Assembly: GCA_965213645.1 (NCBI GenBank)
Contig: CBDBZX010000002.1
Coordinates: 1,240,001 to 1,304,000 of the forward strand
Direction of reading: 5' to 3'
DNA length: 64,000 nucleotides
DNA from: CBDBZX01 sp965213645
GTDB lineage: Bacteria; Deinococcota; Deinococci; Deinococcales; Trueperaceae
Positions within the stretch are counted from its first letter, which is position 1, and each line of letters opens with the position of its first letter. Positions 1 to 9,626 of the stretch are shown here, piece after piece. The translations under genes were made by a program, and so were the position numbers. Under the pieces are notes generated by a model. It searched no databases. It worked only from the letters and a program-made list of their open reading frames with translations, and was not told where the DNA came from.

Positions 1-60
1 GCGTACAAACCAGGCGAGCGCGTATAGAGAAAACGGCTGAGTTAGCGGCGCGGGGGGAGC

Positions 61-132
61 GGGCAAGGTAGCGTTACGCTTTAACTTGCCCAGGGCCTCC
101 ACCTACCGCCTCGGCAAAGCTGAGGTTGGTAG
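61..132 (+). promoter_or_regulatory. Two strong hairpins in the leader of the ABC fusion gene
   Basis: The stem GGGCAAG (61-67) pairs with CTTGCCC (85-91) and encloses the palindrome AGCGT-T-ACGCT. A second stem follows: CTACC (103-107) with GGTAG (128-132), continued by CCTCGGC (109-115) with GCTGAGG (119-125). It could be a structured leader of the gene at 166 or the terminator of a gene to the left of the window. I checked for the conserved TPP and FMN riboswitch cores, which would fit this transporter type, and did not find them. Confidence 0.4.
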
Positions 133-165
133 CAGACAAAAATACGAGAAAACAGTGCGGCGCGA

Positions 166-1719
166 ATGCACCGAGAAATACCTCACGCCTCACGCAAACA
201 ACGCTATGCTAAGTCCGTGAGCTCACCTCAACCGATACCTCGACCCGCCACCCGCGAAGTCGCGCCGCCTGCGATTCATTTAGCGGACGTATCCGTAACC
301 TTTCAAGATAATCCCGTGCTGCGCCACGTGAATTTAGAGGTGCAGCGCGGCGAATTTGTGGCGCTGATTGGTCCCTCGGGTGGTGGTAAAAGCACACTCT
401 TGCGCGTGATTGCGGGGCTTCTCAAAGCGGATAAAGGAGAAGTGAGCGTGCAGGGCGGCCCCGCCGTCGTCTTTCAGGATTACCGCCTCTTGCCTTGGCG
501 TACGGTGCGGCGTAACGCGGCTTTGCCCCGCGACCTCACCGGGCGCGGCGAGCAGGCCGACGCGGTTTTGAAGCAGGTGGGGATGTTGGAGCACGCCACT
601 CGCTATCCGCATCAGCTCTCGGGCGGGATGCAGGCGCGGGTGGCGATCGCGCGGGCGCTGGCCCAAGACGCCGAAGTTCTGTTGATGGACGAACCGTTTG
701 CCGCGCTGGACGCGCTGGTACGCGAACGCTTCAACCTAGAACTCAAACGCCTCCACCAAAAGACGCAAAAGACCGTTTTGTTCGTGACCCACAGCATCCG
801 CGAGGCGGTCTATATGGCAGACCGCGTGATCGTCTTGAAAGATGGGCGCATCGAAACGGTTTTAGATGCCAGGGCTGAAGGGCGCATCACCGCGTATGAA
901 GCAGGGTTGGAGGCGGATTTGCGCTCGCGTCTCGGCGTCGCCGACTCCACCGAGCTTCGCACCTCGCGCACGCCGCCGCGTTTTCCCTGGGAACTCCTCG
1001 GCACAGCGGCGTTGGTGCTCCTTTTCCTAGCGGGCTGGAGCGCTCTGGCGTCGCGTGTCTCCCCGCTCTTTTTGCCCTCGCCCTTAGAGGTCGGACGCGC
1101 CGCGCTCGCTAACGCCGCACTGCTCACAGGGCACACGCTCGCCACCTTGCGCGTCACCTTGTTGGGTGTGCTAATAGCGCTAGGTATTGGCGTGCCGCTC
1201 GGCTACCTCATGGGTCGCTCGAAACCCTTAGAACGCCTTTTGTCACCTTTCATCGTCGCTCTACAAGCTGTCCCCACCGTCATCATCGCGCCCCTCTTAA
1301 TCCTCTGGCTCGACTACGGTTTGCCCGCTAAACTCACCGTGACCTCGCTCATTTCAGTTTTTCCGGTGATCGTCTCGACGGTGGTCGGTGTGCGTGAAGT
1401 CGGGCGCGTTTACCGTGAAGTCTTTCGCACGATCGGCGCAACGGCGTGGGGGAGCTTTACGCGGCTCGAGCTGCCCGGCGCGCTCCCCGTCGTCTTGGGC
1501 GGCCTGCGCCTCACCGTGACCTTGGCGCTCATCGGCACAGTCGTGGGCGAGTTCGTCTTCGGCGGACCCGGTTTGGGAGCCTTCGCCAACAGCGAACGGC
1601 TGAATTTTCGTGTGGCGAACGCGGTGGCGGCAGTGGGCGTAAACGTCGCTTTAGGACTGCTCCTCTACGGCGCGGTGGGTCTCCTAGAGTGGTGGGCGCT
1701 GCGCTACCGCCGCAGGTGA
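166..1719 (+). CDS. ABC transporter ATPase-permease fusion (nitrate/sulfonate/thiamine-precursor type)
   Basis: A single 517-residue protein joins the two cytoplasmic/membrane parts of an SsuBC/ThiZX-type importer that are usually separate. The ATPase half (about residues 37-250) has Walker A GPSGGGKST near 69-77, the signature LSGGMQ near 153 and Walker B VLLMDEP near 172. From about residue 275 a BPD_transp_1 permease with roughly six membrane segments follows. The start is unsure: ATG 166 has no clear Shine-Dalgarno (SD) sequence, and GTG 217 is an alternative that still precedes the ATPase domain. The matching receptor is probably the NMT1/ThiY-like protein at 2629, from which it is separated by a reverse-strand toxin-antitoxin pair. 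The substrate is not determined by sequence; thiamine precursors, riboflavin or sulfonates are all possible. Confidence 0.85.
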   Translation: MHREIPHASRKQRYAKSVSSPQPIPRPATREVAPPAIHLADVSVTFQDNPVLRHVNLEVQRGEFVALIGPSGGGKSTLLRVIAGLLKADKGEVSVQGGPAVVFQDYRLLPWRTVRRNAALPRDLTGRGEQADAVLKQVGMLEHATRYPHQLSGGMQARVAIARALAQDAEVLLMDEPFAALDALVRERFNLELKRLHQKTQKTVLFVTHSIREAVYMADRVIVLKDGRIETVLDARAEGRITAYEAGLEADLRSRLGVADSTELRTSRTPPRFPWELLGTAALVLLFLAGWSALASRVSPLFLPSPLEVGRAALANAALLTGHTLATLRVTLLGVLIALGIGVPLGYLMGRSKPLERLLSPFIVALQAVPTVIIAPLLILWLDYGLPAKLTVTSLISVFPVIVSTVVGVREVGRVYREVFRTIGATAWGSFTRLELPGALPVVLGGLRLTVTLALIGTVVGEFVFGGPGLGAFANSERLNFRVANAVAAVGVNVALGLLLYGAVGLLEWWALRYRRR

Positions 1720-1730
1720 TTGAGAAACAC

Positions 1731-2000
1731 TCACGGCTTGTCGAACAGCGCTTGCAAGTCTTCAGGGATAGTGTCGCGCTCATTAGCGGGTACGTCAGGC
1801 ACAGCCCTGAGTACCTCTTCGTAGGCATCCGCATCAGCGCGGCTCGCTCTTTCTTGCAAGTACGCCGCTGCGTCCAGCGCTGAGACCTTCTCGGCTACCG
1901 CAAGGGTGATGAGTTGGTTGATGGAGACGCCTTCGCGCTTAGCGAGTTCGCGAATATGGTTGTGGAGGTAGTCGGGTAAACGTAAATTGAGACTACTCAT
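1731..2000 (-). CDS. Antitoxin of a PIN toxin-antitoxin pair (ribbon-helix-helix, HicB/CopG-like)
   Basis: A protein of about 89 residues starting SLNLRLPDYLHNHIRELAKR, the pattern of a ribbon-helix-helix DNA-binding N-terminus, followed by an acidic, Ala-rich tail that could bind the toxin. I place the start at ATG 2000 rather than 2009, because that gives the classic ATGA overlap with the stop of the upstream toxin gene. It would neutralise the PIN nuclease and repress the shared promoter. The order toxin-then-antitoxin is the reverse of the most common arrangement. The family assignment is from the N-terminal pattern only. Confidence 0.75.
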   Translation of the reverse strand: MSSLNLRLPDYLHNHIRELAKREGVSINQLITLAVAEKVSALDAAAYLQERASRADADAYEEVLRAVPDVPANERDTIPEDLQALFDKP

Positions 2001-2419
2001 GGGGTCCATCCTTTCTTGATGAGCGTTCGAAATAGCTCAGCAGGGTCTATAGCATTCACGCTCAAACGTTCGCTTCCTCTAAAATCTTTGAGGTTGTAAG
2101 TGACAATCGTGGCGTTCGCGTTCGCAGCGAGTTCGAGGAGCATATCGTCATTAGGGTCGTTCAGAAAAGGTCGCCACAAGTAGTTAATCGTTGGATGCGA
2201 GGTGTGTGCGCAGAGGAAGTCCAGAAAGGTATCAATTTGCGCGTGGGTCAGTGGCACGATGCCGGGACGCTTCAAAACAGCTTCGTACTCGAGCACGAGC
2301 GCAACAGACACGCACACCTCGGCGGGGAGCGCCTTCAAGTTGGCGAGCAGTTGATAGCTGAGCCCTTGCTTAGAACGTAAGCCTGCCACGAGGATGTTAG
2401 TGTCGAATACAAGGCGCAC
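1997..2419 (-). CDS. PIN-domain toxin ribonuclease
   Basis: A 140-residue PIN protein of the 'putative toxin-antitoxin system toxin component' group. It opens with LVFDTNILVAGL, whose Asp is the first metal ligand of PIN domains; later acidic residues lie in the EYEAVL and NDPNDDMLLELA segments, and the latter matches the usual DxxD/E metal site. It starts at GTG 2419. It is translationally coupled to the downstream antitoxin by an ATGA overlap. PIN toxins cleave RNA, often tRNA or rRNA; the target here cannot be told. The pair sits on the opposite strand between two genes of one transporter, which suggests insertion. Confidence 0.85.
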   Translation of the reverse strand: MRLVFDTNILVAGLRSKQGLSYQLLANLKALPAEVCVSVALVLEYEAVLKRPGIVPLTHAQIDTFLDFLCAHTSHPTINYLWRPFLNDPNDDMLLELAANANATIVTYNLKDFRGSERLSVNAIDPAELFRTLIKKGWTP

Positions 2420-2436
2420 CGTCTGGCAACTCCATC

Positions 2437-2457
2437 AATATATAGTACCATATATGG
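2437..2457 (-). promoter_or_regulatory. AT-rich promoter/operator of the toxin-antitoxin pair
   Basis: An AT-rich stretch directly upstream of the toxin start contains the perfect palindrome CCATATATGG (2448-2457) next to TACTATATAT, which on the minus strand makes a good -10 region. A palindrome overlapping a promoter is what an autorepressing ribbon-helix-helix antitoxin would bind. The operator role is inferred. Confidence 0.5.
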
Positions 2458-2628
2458 GGCTATGCAGTGGGGCTCGTATCAAGCTCATACCTTTGTGTGA
2501 CGTACTCGAATAAGCGGCGTGAAGAGGTCATGAGCCGTTTTTGTCGTGCTGCTCACACTATCTTCTGGTTTGCTAGGTATCTTGTAGTTTAGCTTTTTTG
2601 TATTTTAATCTAAAGAAGGTAGGTTCAG

Positions 2629-3630
2629 ATGAGCACACCCTTACGGTACATCCTTTTTCTTCTCGCTATTTTTACCACAAGCGCAAGCGCTCAAAGCGTC
2701 CGCGTCGGGCTCGGCTACTTGCCCGACGTGCAGTTCGCCCCCTTCTACGCCGCTGAGGTGGAAGGCTTTTACGAAGAACAGGGGCTAGACGTCACTTTCC
2801 AACACGGTTTTGTGAGCGAACTCTATCCGCTGCTCGCACAGGGCCAGCTAGACTTCGTCGTAGGCGACGCCGAAGACGTCATCAGCTTGCGCGCGCAAGA
2901 CCCGAACAACCTGCGCTTCGTCTACCTCATGGCGCTCTTTCAGCGCGTGCCGAGTGCGCTCTTTTCGTTGCCTGAGGCGAACATCACCGAGATTGAAGAT
3001 TTGGCGGGCAAGACGGTGGGATTGCCCGGACTTTTCGGCTCGTCCTACACCTCGTTTCAGGGCGTGCTGCAAGCAGCAGACTTAGAAGAGAGCGACCTCT
3101 CAGTTGAGCAGATCGGCTTTACGCAGTTGGAGGCCATCATCGGGGGCCGCGTGGACGTGGCGATGGGTTTTATCAACAACGAGCCCTTAGTCTTGGCGCA
3201 ACGCGGCGTCGAGGTGAACGTCATCCCCGCCGGTGATTACAACCCCGCACCGGGCGCAGGTGTCGTCACTGCGGAAGAGGTTTTAGAGAATGAAGACCTC
3301 GTACAGCGCTTCGTGAGCGCGTCGCAAAGAGGTTTAGCGCTGACCTTGGAGGAGCCGAGGCGGGCGTTTGAAGCGTCGCGGACTTTTGTCGAGAATTTAG
3401 ACGAGGACCGCTTTGCGGTACTCGAGGCGACCCTACCTCTCTTCACCTCACCCTACAGCGACGCCAATGGGCTAGGGTTTACCGATCCCGAACGTTGGAA
3501 CGAAACCCTTACCTTCTTACAAGAGGTGGGGCGCGTCGAGACGGACCTCTCGGCAGATACGTTTTTCACGAATGAGTATTTGGACTCGTCTGTGATGGTG
3601 GAAGGGGAGACGGGGGGTGAAGGGCAGTAG
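2629..3630 (+). CDS. ABC substrate-binding protein, NMT1/ThiY-like
   Basis: A 333-residue exported receptor. A signal peptide runs to about residue 21 (LFLLAIFTTSASA, cut before QSVRVG). The mature part follows the NMT1/THI5-like pattern: GYLPDVQFAPFYAAEVEGFY, then a hinge and DLAGKTVGLPG around residue 126. Members bind thiamine precursors, riboflavin, nitrate or sulfonates. It is the likely receptor for the fused ATPase-permease at 166. A weak SD (aaggtagg) lies 7-14 bases before the ATG. A hairpin terminator follows 37 bases after the stop. Confidence 0.85.
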   Translation: MSTPLRYILFLLAIFTTSASAQSVRVGLGYLPDVQFAPFYAAEVEGFYEEQGLDVTFQHGFVSELYPLLAQGQLDFVVGDAEDVISLRAQDPNNLRFVYLMALFQRVPSALFSLPEANITEIEDLAGKTVGLPGLFGSSYTSFQGVLQAADLEESDLSVEQIGFTQLEAIIGGRVDVAMGFINNEPLVLAQRGVEVNVIPAGDYNPAPGAGVVTAEEVLENEDLVQRFVSASQRGLALTLEEPRRAFEASRTFVENLDEDRFAVLEATLPLFTSPYSDANGLGFTDPERWNETLTFLQEVGRVETDLSADTFFTNEYLDSSVMVEGETGGEGQ

Positions 3631-3645
3631 AAAGAGAAAAGGATT

Positions 3646-3672
3646 GTTACGTAGTTTTCACGCAGTGAAAGG
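3646..3672 (-). repeat. Small hairpin repeat with three-base loop
   Basis: Contains TTTCAC-GCA-GTGAAA followed (on the minus strand) by ACTACGTAAC. The same motif, slightly varied, occurs at 38969-38997, and a related inner hairpin sits in the longer elements at 40970 and 56592. Confidence 0.5.
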
Positions 3673-3706
3673 ACTGAGAGAAAGAAGTTTTTTGCTCAGT
3701 CCTTTT
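3668..3706 (+). terminator. Rho-independent-like terminator after the binding-protein gene
   Basis: AAAGGACTGAG (3668-3678) pairs perfectly with CTCAGTCCTTT (3695-3705), with a 16-base loop and a short run of T at the end. It separates the receptor gene from the T-box promoter. Confidence 0.6.
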
Positions 3707-3730
3707 CCCTCAGTCCTCCTCACCTCGAGC

Positions 3731-3759
3731 TTGCCGCGCCACACCTACTTTGCTACACT
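3731..3759 (+). promoter_or_regulatory. Promoter of the T-box/valS operon
   Basis: TTGCCG (3731-3736), a 17-base spacer and TACACT (3754-3759): a good housekeeping promoter just before the T-box leader. Confidence 0.6.
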
Positions 3760-4103
3760 GAATGAACAGGAGGAGTAGCTCGCTCCCCACTTCTCGAGAG
3801 AGCTTGGACGGTGCGCTGAAAGTCCGAGCGAAGGTAGCGTGAGTGAAGGTCGCCTGAGAGGTATCAACCAATGATACCTAACGAGGAAGAAAGGTTAGAA
3901 GAAGCTTTTAGGTGTTAGCTTTTAGCAGTTAGCAAAAACCAATACCTAACCAAGCGCTTCAACTGATTAGACCCTCCGGCTTGTCGCCCCGTTAGCCGCG
4001 ACGCAATGAAGTGCTTTACCTGTTCAAAAGGTAGAGAACTGCGGTGGTAACGCGGGGTAGAGCCTCGTCCGCAGACGTTGAACAAACGTCACGTGGAGGA
4101 GGT
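3760..4103 (+). ncRNA. T-box leader specific for tRNA-Val, probably controlling translation
   Basis: Stem I shows AGTA (3774-3777) on the 5' side and GTGAA (3843-3847) opposite; after it comes GUC (3849-3851) followed by a purine, a valine specifier. The antisequestrator has CTGCGG (4039-4044) pairing with CCGCAG (4069-4074) around the bulge TGGTAAC (4045-4051). The canonical bulge is UGGNACC, so one base differs, but UGGU would pair with a tRNA end ACCA, as in tRNA-Val. CCTCGTCC (4063-4070) can instead pair at seven of eight positions with the SD GGAGGAGG (4095-4102). When uncharged tRNA-Val binds, the SD would be freed. Two further hairpins lie between (3860-3878 and about 3903-3961). Control at translation is inferred from this pairing and the lack of a clear terminator. 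Confidence 0.85.
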
Positions 4104-4109
4104 GTTTTT

Positions 4110-4840
4110 GTGGTTGAATTTGACGAGCTTTATAGAAAGTTTCATGAGGTGCACCAGTCGGACGAGCGCACCGAAAGAGAGGTGGACGGCCTCGTTGCCG
4201 CCTTAGACCTCTCCAAAGGTCAGCGCACTTTAGACCTCGCTTGCGGTTGGGGCGTGCACCTTGCAGAATTGGCGAAACGCGGCTACGGACCTCTTGTCGG
4301 GGTGGACGCGCAAGGAAGTTATTTAGAAAGAGCGGCGGAGCGTTTGGCGGAGTTTGAGGTTGAGTTGGTTGAGGGTGATGCTAGGGCCCTACCCTTCAAT
4401 TCCGAATTCGACGCGGTTTACTGTCTTTATAACACCCTCTTCGCTTGGGACGACGAAACACATCTCACTATCTTGCGCAACGTCGCGACCTCTCTGGAAC
4501 CTGGCGGACGTTTTCTATTCGATACGACGAATCGCGAACGTGCCGCTAAAGGGGGTATTTCCCAAAGTTGGCAGCGTCCGAACCGAGATTTGCCCTGGCT
4601 GCTACGCGAAACGATGTTCGATATCCATACGGGCGACCAGCACCTGACTGAACACTACATCTCTTCGGCTGGAGAAGTTCAGACGCACACCTTTAAGCGC
4701 CGCCACTACACGATGAAAGAACTCGTCAACCTCTTTGAACGGGCGGGGTTAAAGGTTATCAAGCGTTTCGGTGCGCTCGACCTCAGTCCCTACACAGTAG
4801 ATAGTTCGCGAACGATTTTAGTTGCTGAAAAAGGAGATTT

Positions 4841-4844
<4 letters not shown>
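4110..4844 (+). CDS. Class I SAM-dependent methyltransferase
   Basis: I start this gene at GTG 4110 (MVEFDELYRKFHE), seven bases after GGAGGAGG. A longer reading from 4044 would begin inside the T-box bulge and is not credible. The protein has about 244 residues. Motif I is LDLACGWGVHLAELA, followed by an acidic residue at VGVDAQ and by GDARALPF, a typical class I Rossmann methyltransferase with a C-terminal strand region. The substrate is unknown. Its stop overlaps the valS start (ATGA), so it is coupled to valS and falls under the same tRNA-Val control, which hints at a role in translation or tRNA/amino-acid metabolism. That link is inferred only from position. Confidence 0.85.
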
Positions 4845-7480
<2,636 letters not shown>

Positions 7481-7754
7481 GGTGAGGCGGGCCTAGGGGC
7501 TGCTTAACCCAAAGGTTTACCAAAGAGAGCTGAAAGGCCGAACACGGTTAGGCCGACGTAGTAGGGGCGATTCATACAGTGATAAATTATGTACCCCTAC
7601 GCCGCGCATCCCCTCACTAAGAAAGGCAACTGTGCGATCAAAGAGGTTGAGCAGTATAAGAACTGAAAATTCCGCTCGCCCTTGCTATACTTTTTCCGAA
7701 AGCGCCGAGGCGCGAGATTGATAGCAGTTCCAAAACATATTGAGACGGAGTGTC

Positions 7755-7780
7755 GCTTACGAAGTTTTGCCTCCAGCAAA
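7755..7780 (+). repeat. Small double-hairpin repeat, 'TTACGAAG' family
   Basis: Reads gcttacgaagttttgcctcc then agcaaa. It forms CTT-ACG-AAG and a second stem with the loop region CTCC(A). Related copies: 12114, 27239, 41047 (reverse), 53893. Confidence 0.7.
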
Positions 7781-7906
7781 GGTATCATCACCGAACATGC
7801 GTGTTGCACGTTGTTTTTATAAAGTGAGCGTGTTGCTTCGCATAACTTCGTTCACTCAAACCAGATGACTATAGTGCCCCTTTCCCTCTAGGGGTATACC
7901 TGCTAT
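7781..7906 (-). repeat. Copy of a dispersed intergenic repeat ('GATGATACC' family)
   Basis: On the minus strand it reads GCAGGTATACCCC, then ACTATAGTCATCTGGTTT, then CACGCATGTTCGG and GATGATACC. The same blocks in the same order occur at 38905-39059 and, interrupted, at 56363-56729; a shorter relative lies at 18929-19002. Confidence 0.65.
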
Positions 7907-7948
7907 GAGATTTCCTAACATATTTTTCTAGTACAAGGAGGCAACCAA

Positions 7949-9148
7949 TTGTACCGACTCATCACCTCTGAATCCGTCACCGAAGGTCATCCCGACAAAC
8001 TCGCGGACCGCATCAGCGACAGCGTTTTAGACGCGATTTTGACGCTTGATCCTAATGCCAGAGTCGCCGCTGAAACGATTCTCACCAAAGGTCTAGCGCT
8101 TATCGCAGGCGAGATTAGCTGTAACGGCTATGTTGATTTACAGCGCATCGTGCGTGACACCGTGCGAGAGGTCGGTTACACCGATAGTGCCTACGGCATC
8201 GACGCCGACCACTGCGCTGTCTTAGTCGCCATTACCGAGCAGTCGCCCGACATCGCCCAAGGGGTGAGCCGCGCCCGCGAAGCGGCTTCGGGCGAAGCGT
8301 TCGATCAGCTTGGCGCGGGTGACCAGGGGCTCATGTTCGGCTACGCCACGGACGAGACGCCCGAGTTGATGCCGCTGCCGATTACGCTTGCGCACACCCT
8401 AACCAAGCGGCTCGCCGAATGCCGCCAAAAAGAGGTTCTCCCTTATTTGCGCCCAGACGGTAAGGCGCAAGTCACGGTGGCGTATGAAGGCGATACGCCC
8501 GTCAAAGTCACCGCTGTCGTCGTGAGCGCCCAACACGACCCCGACGTTTCCGAAGACCAGCTCAGACGTGATATCGAACAAGAGGTCATCCGCGCCGCGA
8601 TTCCTACTGACTATTTGGACGACGACACCGTCTTTTACATCAATCCAACCGGGCGCTTCGTCATCGGCGGACCGGAAGGGGACGCGGGGCTCACCGGGCG
8701 CAAGATCATTGTGGACACCTATGGCGGCGCAGCGCCGCACGGCGGGGGCGCGTTCAGCGGTAAAGACCCGACCAAAGTGGACCGGAGCGCGTCGTATTAC
8801 GCCCGCTATATGGCGAAAAACATCGTGGCAGCGGGGCTGGCGAAACGGGCGCAGGTGCAGCTCGCTTACGCAATTGGCGTGGCGCAACCTGTAGGCATCT
8901 ATGTGGACACGTTCGGTACGTCGGAGCTGTCGGACGAGGGTTTAGGTCAACTTTTGGGTAAGGTCTTTGACGCGCGGCCCGCCGCTATCATCGCGCAGCT
9001 CGGCTTAGGCAACCCGATTTACAAAGCGACGAGCGCATATGGTCACTTTGGGCGTGAGGGGTTTCCTTGGGAGCGCACGGACAAGGTGGAGGTGCTGAGG
9101 CGCGAGGCGCTCGAGGCCGCCAAACACAATCCCGAAGTATTGAATTGA
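7949..9148 (+). CDS. metK: S-adenosylmethionine synthetase
   Basis: A 399-residue cytoplasmic enzyme making SAM from ATP and methionine. SESVTEGHPDKLADRISD near the start carries the ATP/methionine-binding GHPDK. GAGDQGLMFGYA (about 122-133) and GGGAFSGKDPTKVDRSASY (about 266-284) are the MetK signatures. It starts with TTG 7949, set by the SD AAGGAGG (7935-7941) seven bases upstream; no ATG fits. Length is normal. No SAM riboswitch core is visible upstream. The upstream gap is repeat DNA and the gene appears to be alone. Confidence 0.97.
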   Translation: MYRLITSESVTEGHPDKLADRISDSVLDAILTLDPNARVAAETILTKGLALIAGEISCNGYVDLQRIVRDTVREVGYTDSAYGIDADHCAVLVAITEQSPDIAQGVSRAREAASGEAFDQLGAGDQGLMFGYATDETPELMPLPITLAHTLTKRLAECRQKEVLPYLRPDGKAQVTVAYEGDTPVKVTAVVVSAQHDPDVSEDQLRRDIEQEVIRAAIPTDYLDDDTVFYINPTGRFVIGGPEGDAGLTGRKIIVDTYGGAAPHGGGAFSGKDPTKVDRSASYYARYMAKNIVAAGLAKRAQVQLAYAIGVAQPVGIYVDTFGTSELSDEGLGQLLGKVFDARPAAIIAQLGLGNPIYKATSAYGHFGREGFPWERTDKVEVLRREALEAAKHNPEVLN

Positions 9149-9328
9149 CCGCTTGCTTGTCCAGCTTGAGTGTACGACCTCTCTTTCCGCTCAGCTTTCG
9201 TGAATCGCTCAAGCCTGACTTCTGTCTACCAATACCAAAGTAAAGTTTAGATGTTGTAGTTTGACATCTAAACTGCTTGTGTTCACGAAGTACCGCGAAG
9301 CGCGCTAGCGACAGTACGGGCAAAGCCC

Positions 9329-9411
9329 GCGTCGCGTGGACCGCTCCCGCTAGCCGTTGGGGCTAGTTCCGTAGGCTTCCGCCTTTGGCGGGAGACGGAG
9401 CGGTCCACGCG
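9329..9411. repeat. 83-bp hairpin element, copy 1 (identical to 56438-56520)
   Basis: Perfect terminal inverted repeats CGCGTGGACCGCTC (9333-9346) and GAGCGGTCCACGCG (9398-9411). Inside, CCGCC-TTT-GGCGG is another three-base-loop hairpin. All 83 bases match the second copy, which implies recent movement or strong conservation. It has no coding capacity; a MITE-like or REP-like element. Confidence 0.85.
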
Positions 9412-9498
9412 ACTGCGTACCCTCGGACGCTCTTAATTTACGGCATCATCTACTCAGGTTGGTATAACTTCTCGCGTATAGCGCAGTCAACTGTTTAC

Positions 9499-9596
9499 AG
9501 CATTTCCATTTGTCGCTGCACCCGGTGAGGGCGTCCGTTTCTTCTCGCATCCGCTCGCACTTTTGGCTGCTGTAGCAGCCAAAAGTGGAAATGCTA
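9499..9596. mobile_element. MITE related to the IS630-type element at 39705
   Basis: Starts AGCATTTCCA and ends TGGAAATGCTA, the same ends as the IS at 39705-40717, but only about 97 bp long and without a transposase. Near its right end is a perfect 14-bp inverted repeat with a two-base loop (9558-9587). It could be moved by the transposase of the larger element. Confidence 0.7.
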
Positions 9597-9626
9597 TTAT
9601 AACCGACTAAGGAACATCAAGAGAAC

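Larger units (their letters stand above)
7481..7948. other. Intergenic stretch with two dispersed repeats
   Basis: No credible gene. It holds a small hairpin repeat at 7755-7780 (CTT-ACG-AAG, then TTTGC...GCAAA) and a copy of the longer dispersed repeat at about 7781-7906 (ends GGTATCATC and the reverse of GCAGGTATACCCC). A reading frame on the minus strand (7597-7809) runs through these repeats and is not conserved-looking. Confidence 0.6.
9149..9626. other. Intergenic stretch made of repeats
   Basis: No gene seen. It holds an 83-bp hairpin repeat (9329-9411) preceded by a triloop hairpin CGGGC-AAA-GCCCG, and a 97-bp element with the ends of the IS630-type IS found at 39705 (9499-9596). Confidence 0.7.

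Noticed and set aside
1..165. TPP or FMN riboswitch before the importer gene
   Set aside because: The conserved cores (for TPP the CUGAGA and ACCUGAU-type blocks, for FMN the GCG/GGCGGU blocks) are absent; only unassigned hairpins are seen.
7597..7809. A minus-strand gene after valS
   Set aside because: It runs through dispersed repeats that also occur elsewhere in other frames.
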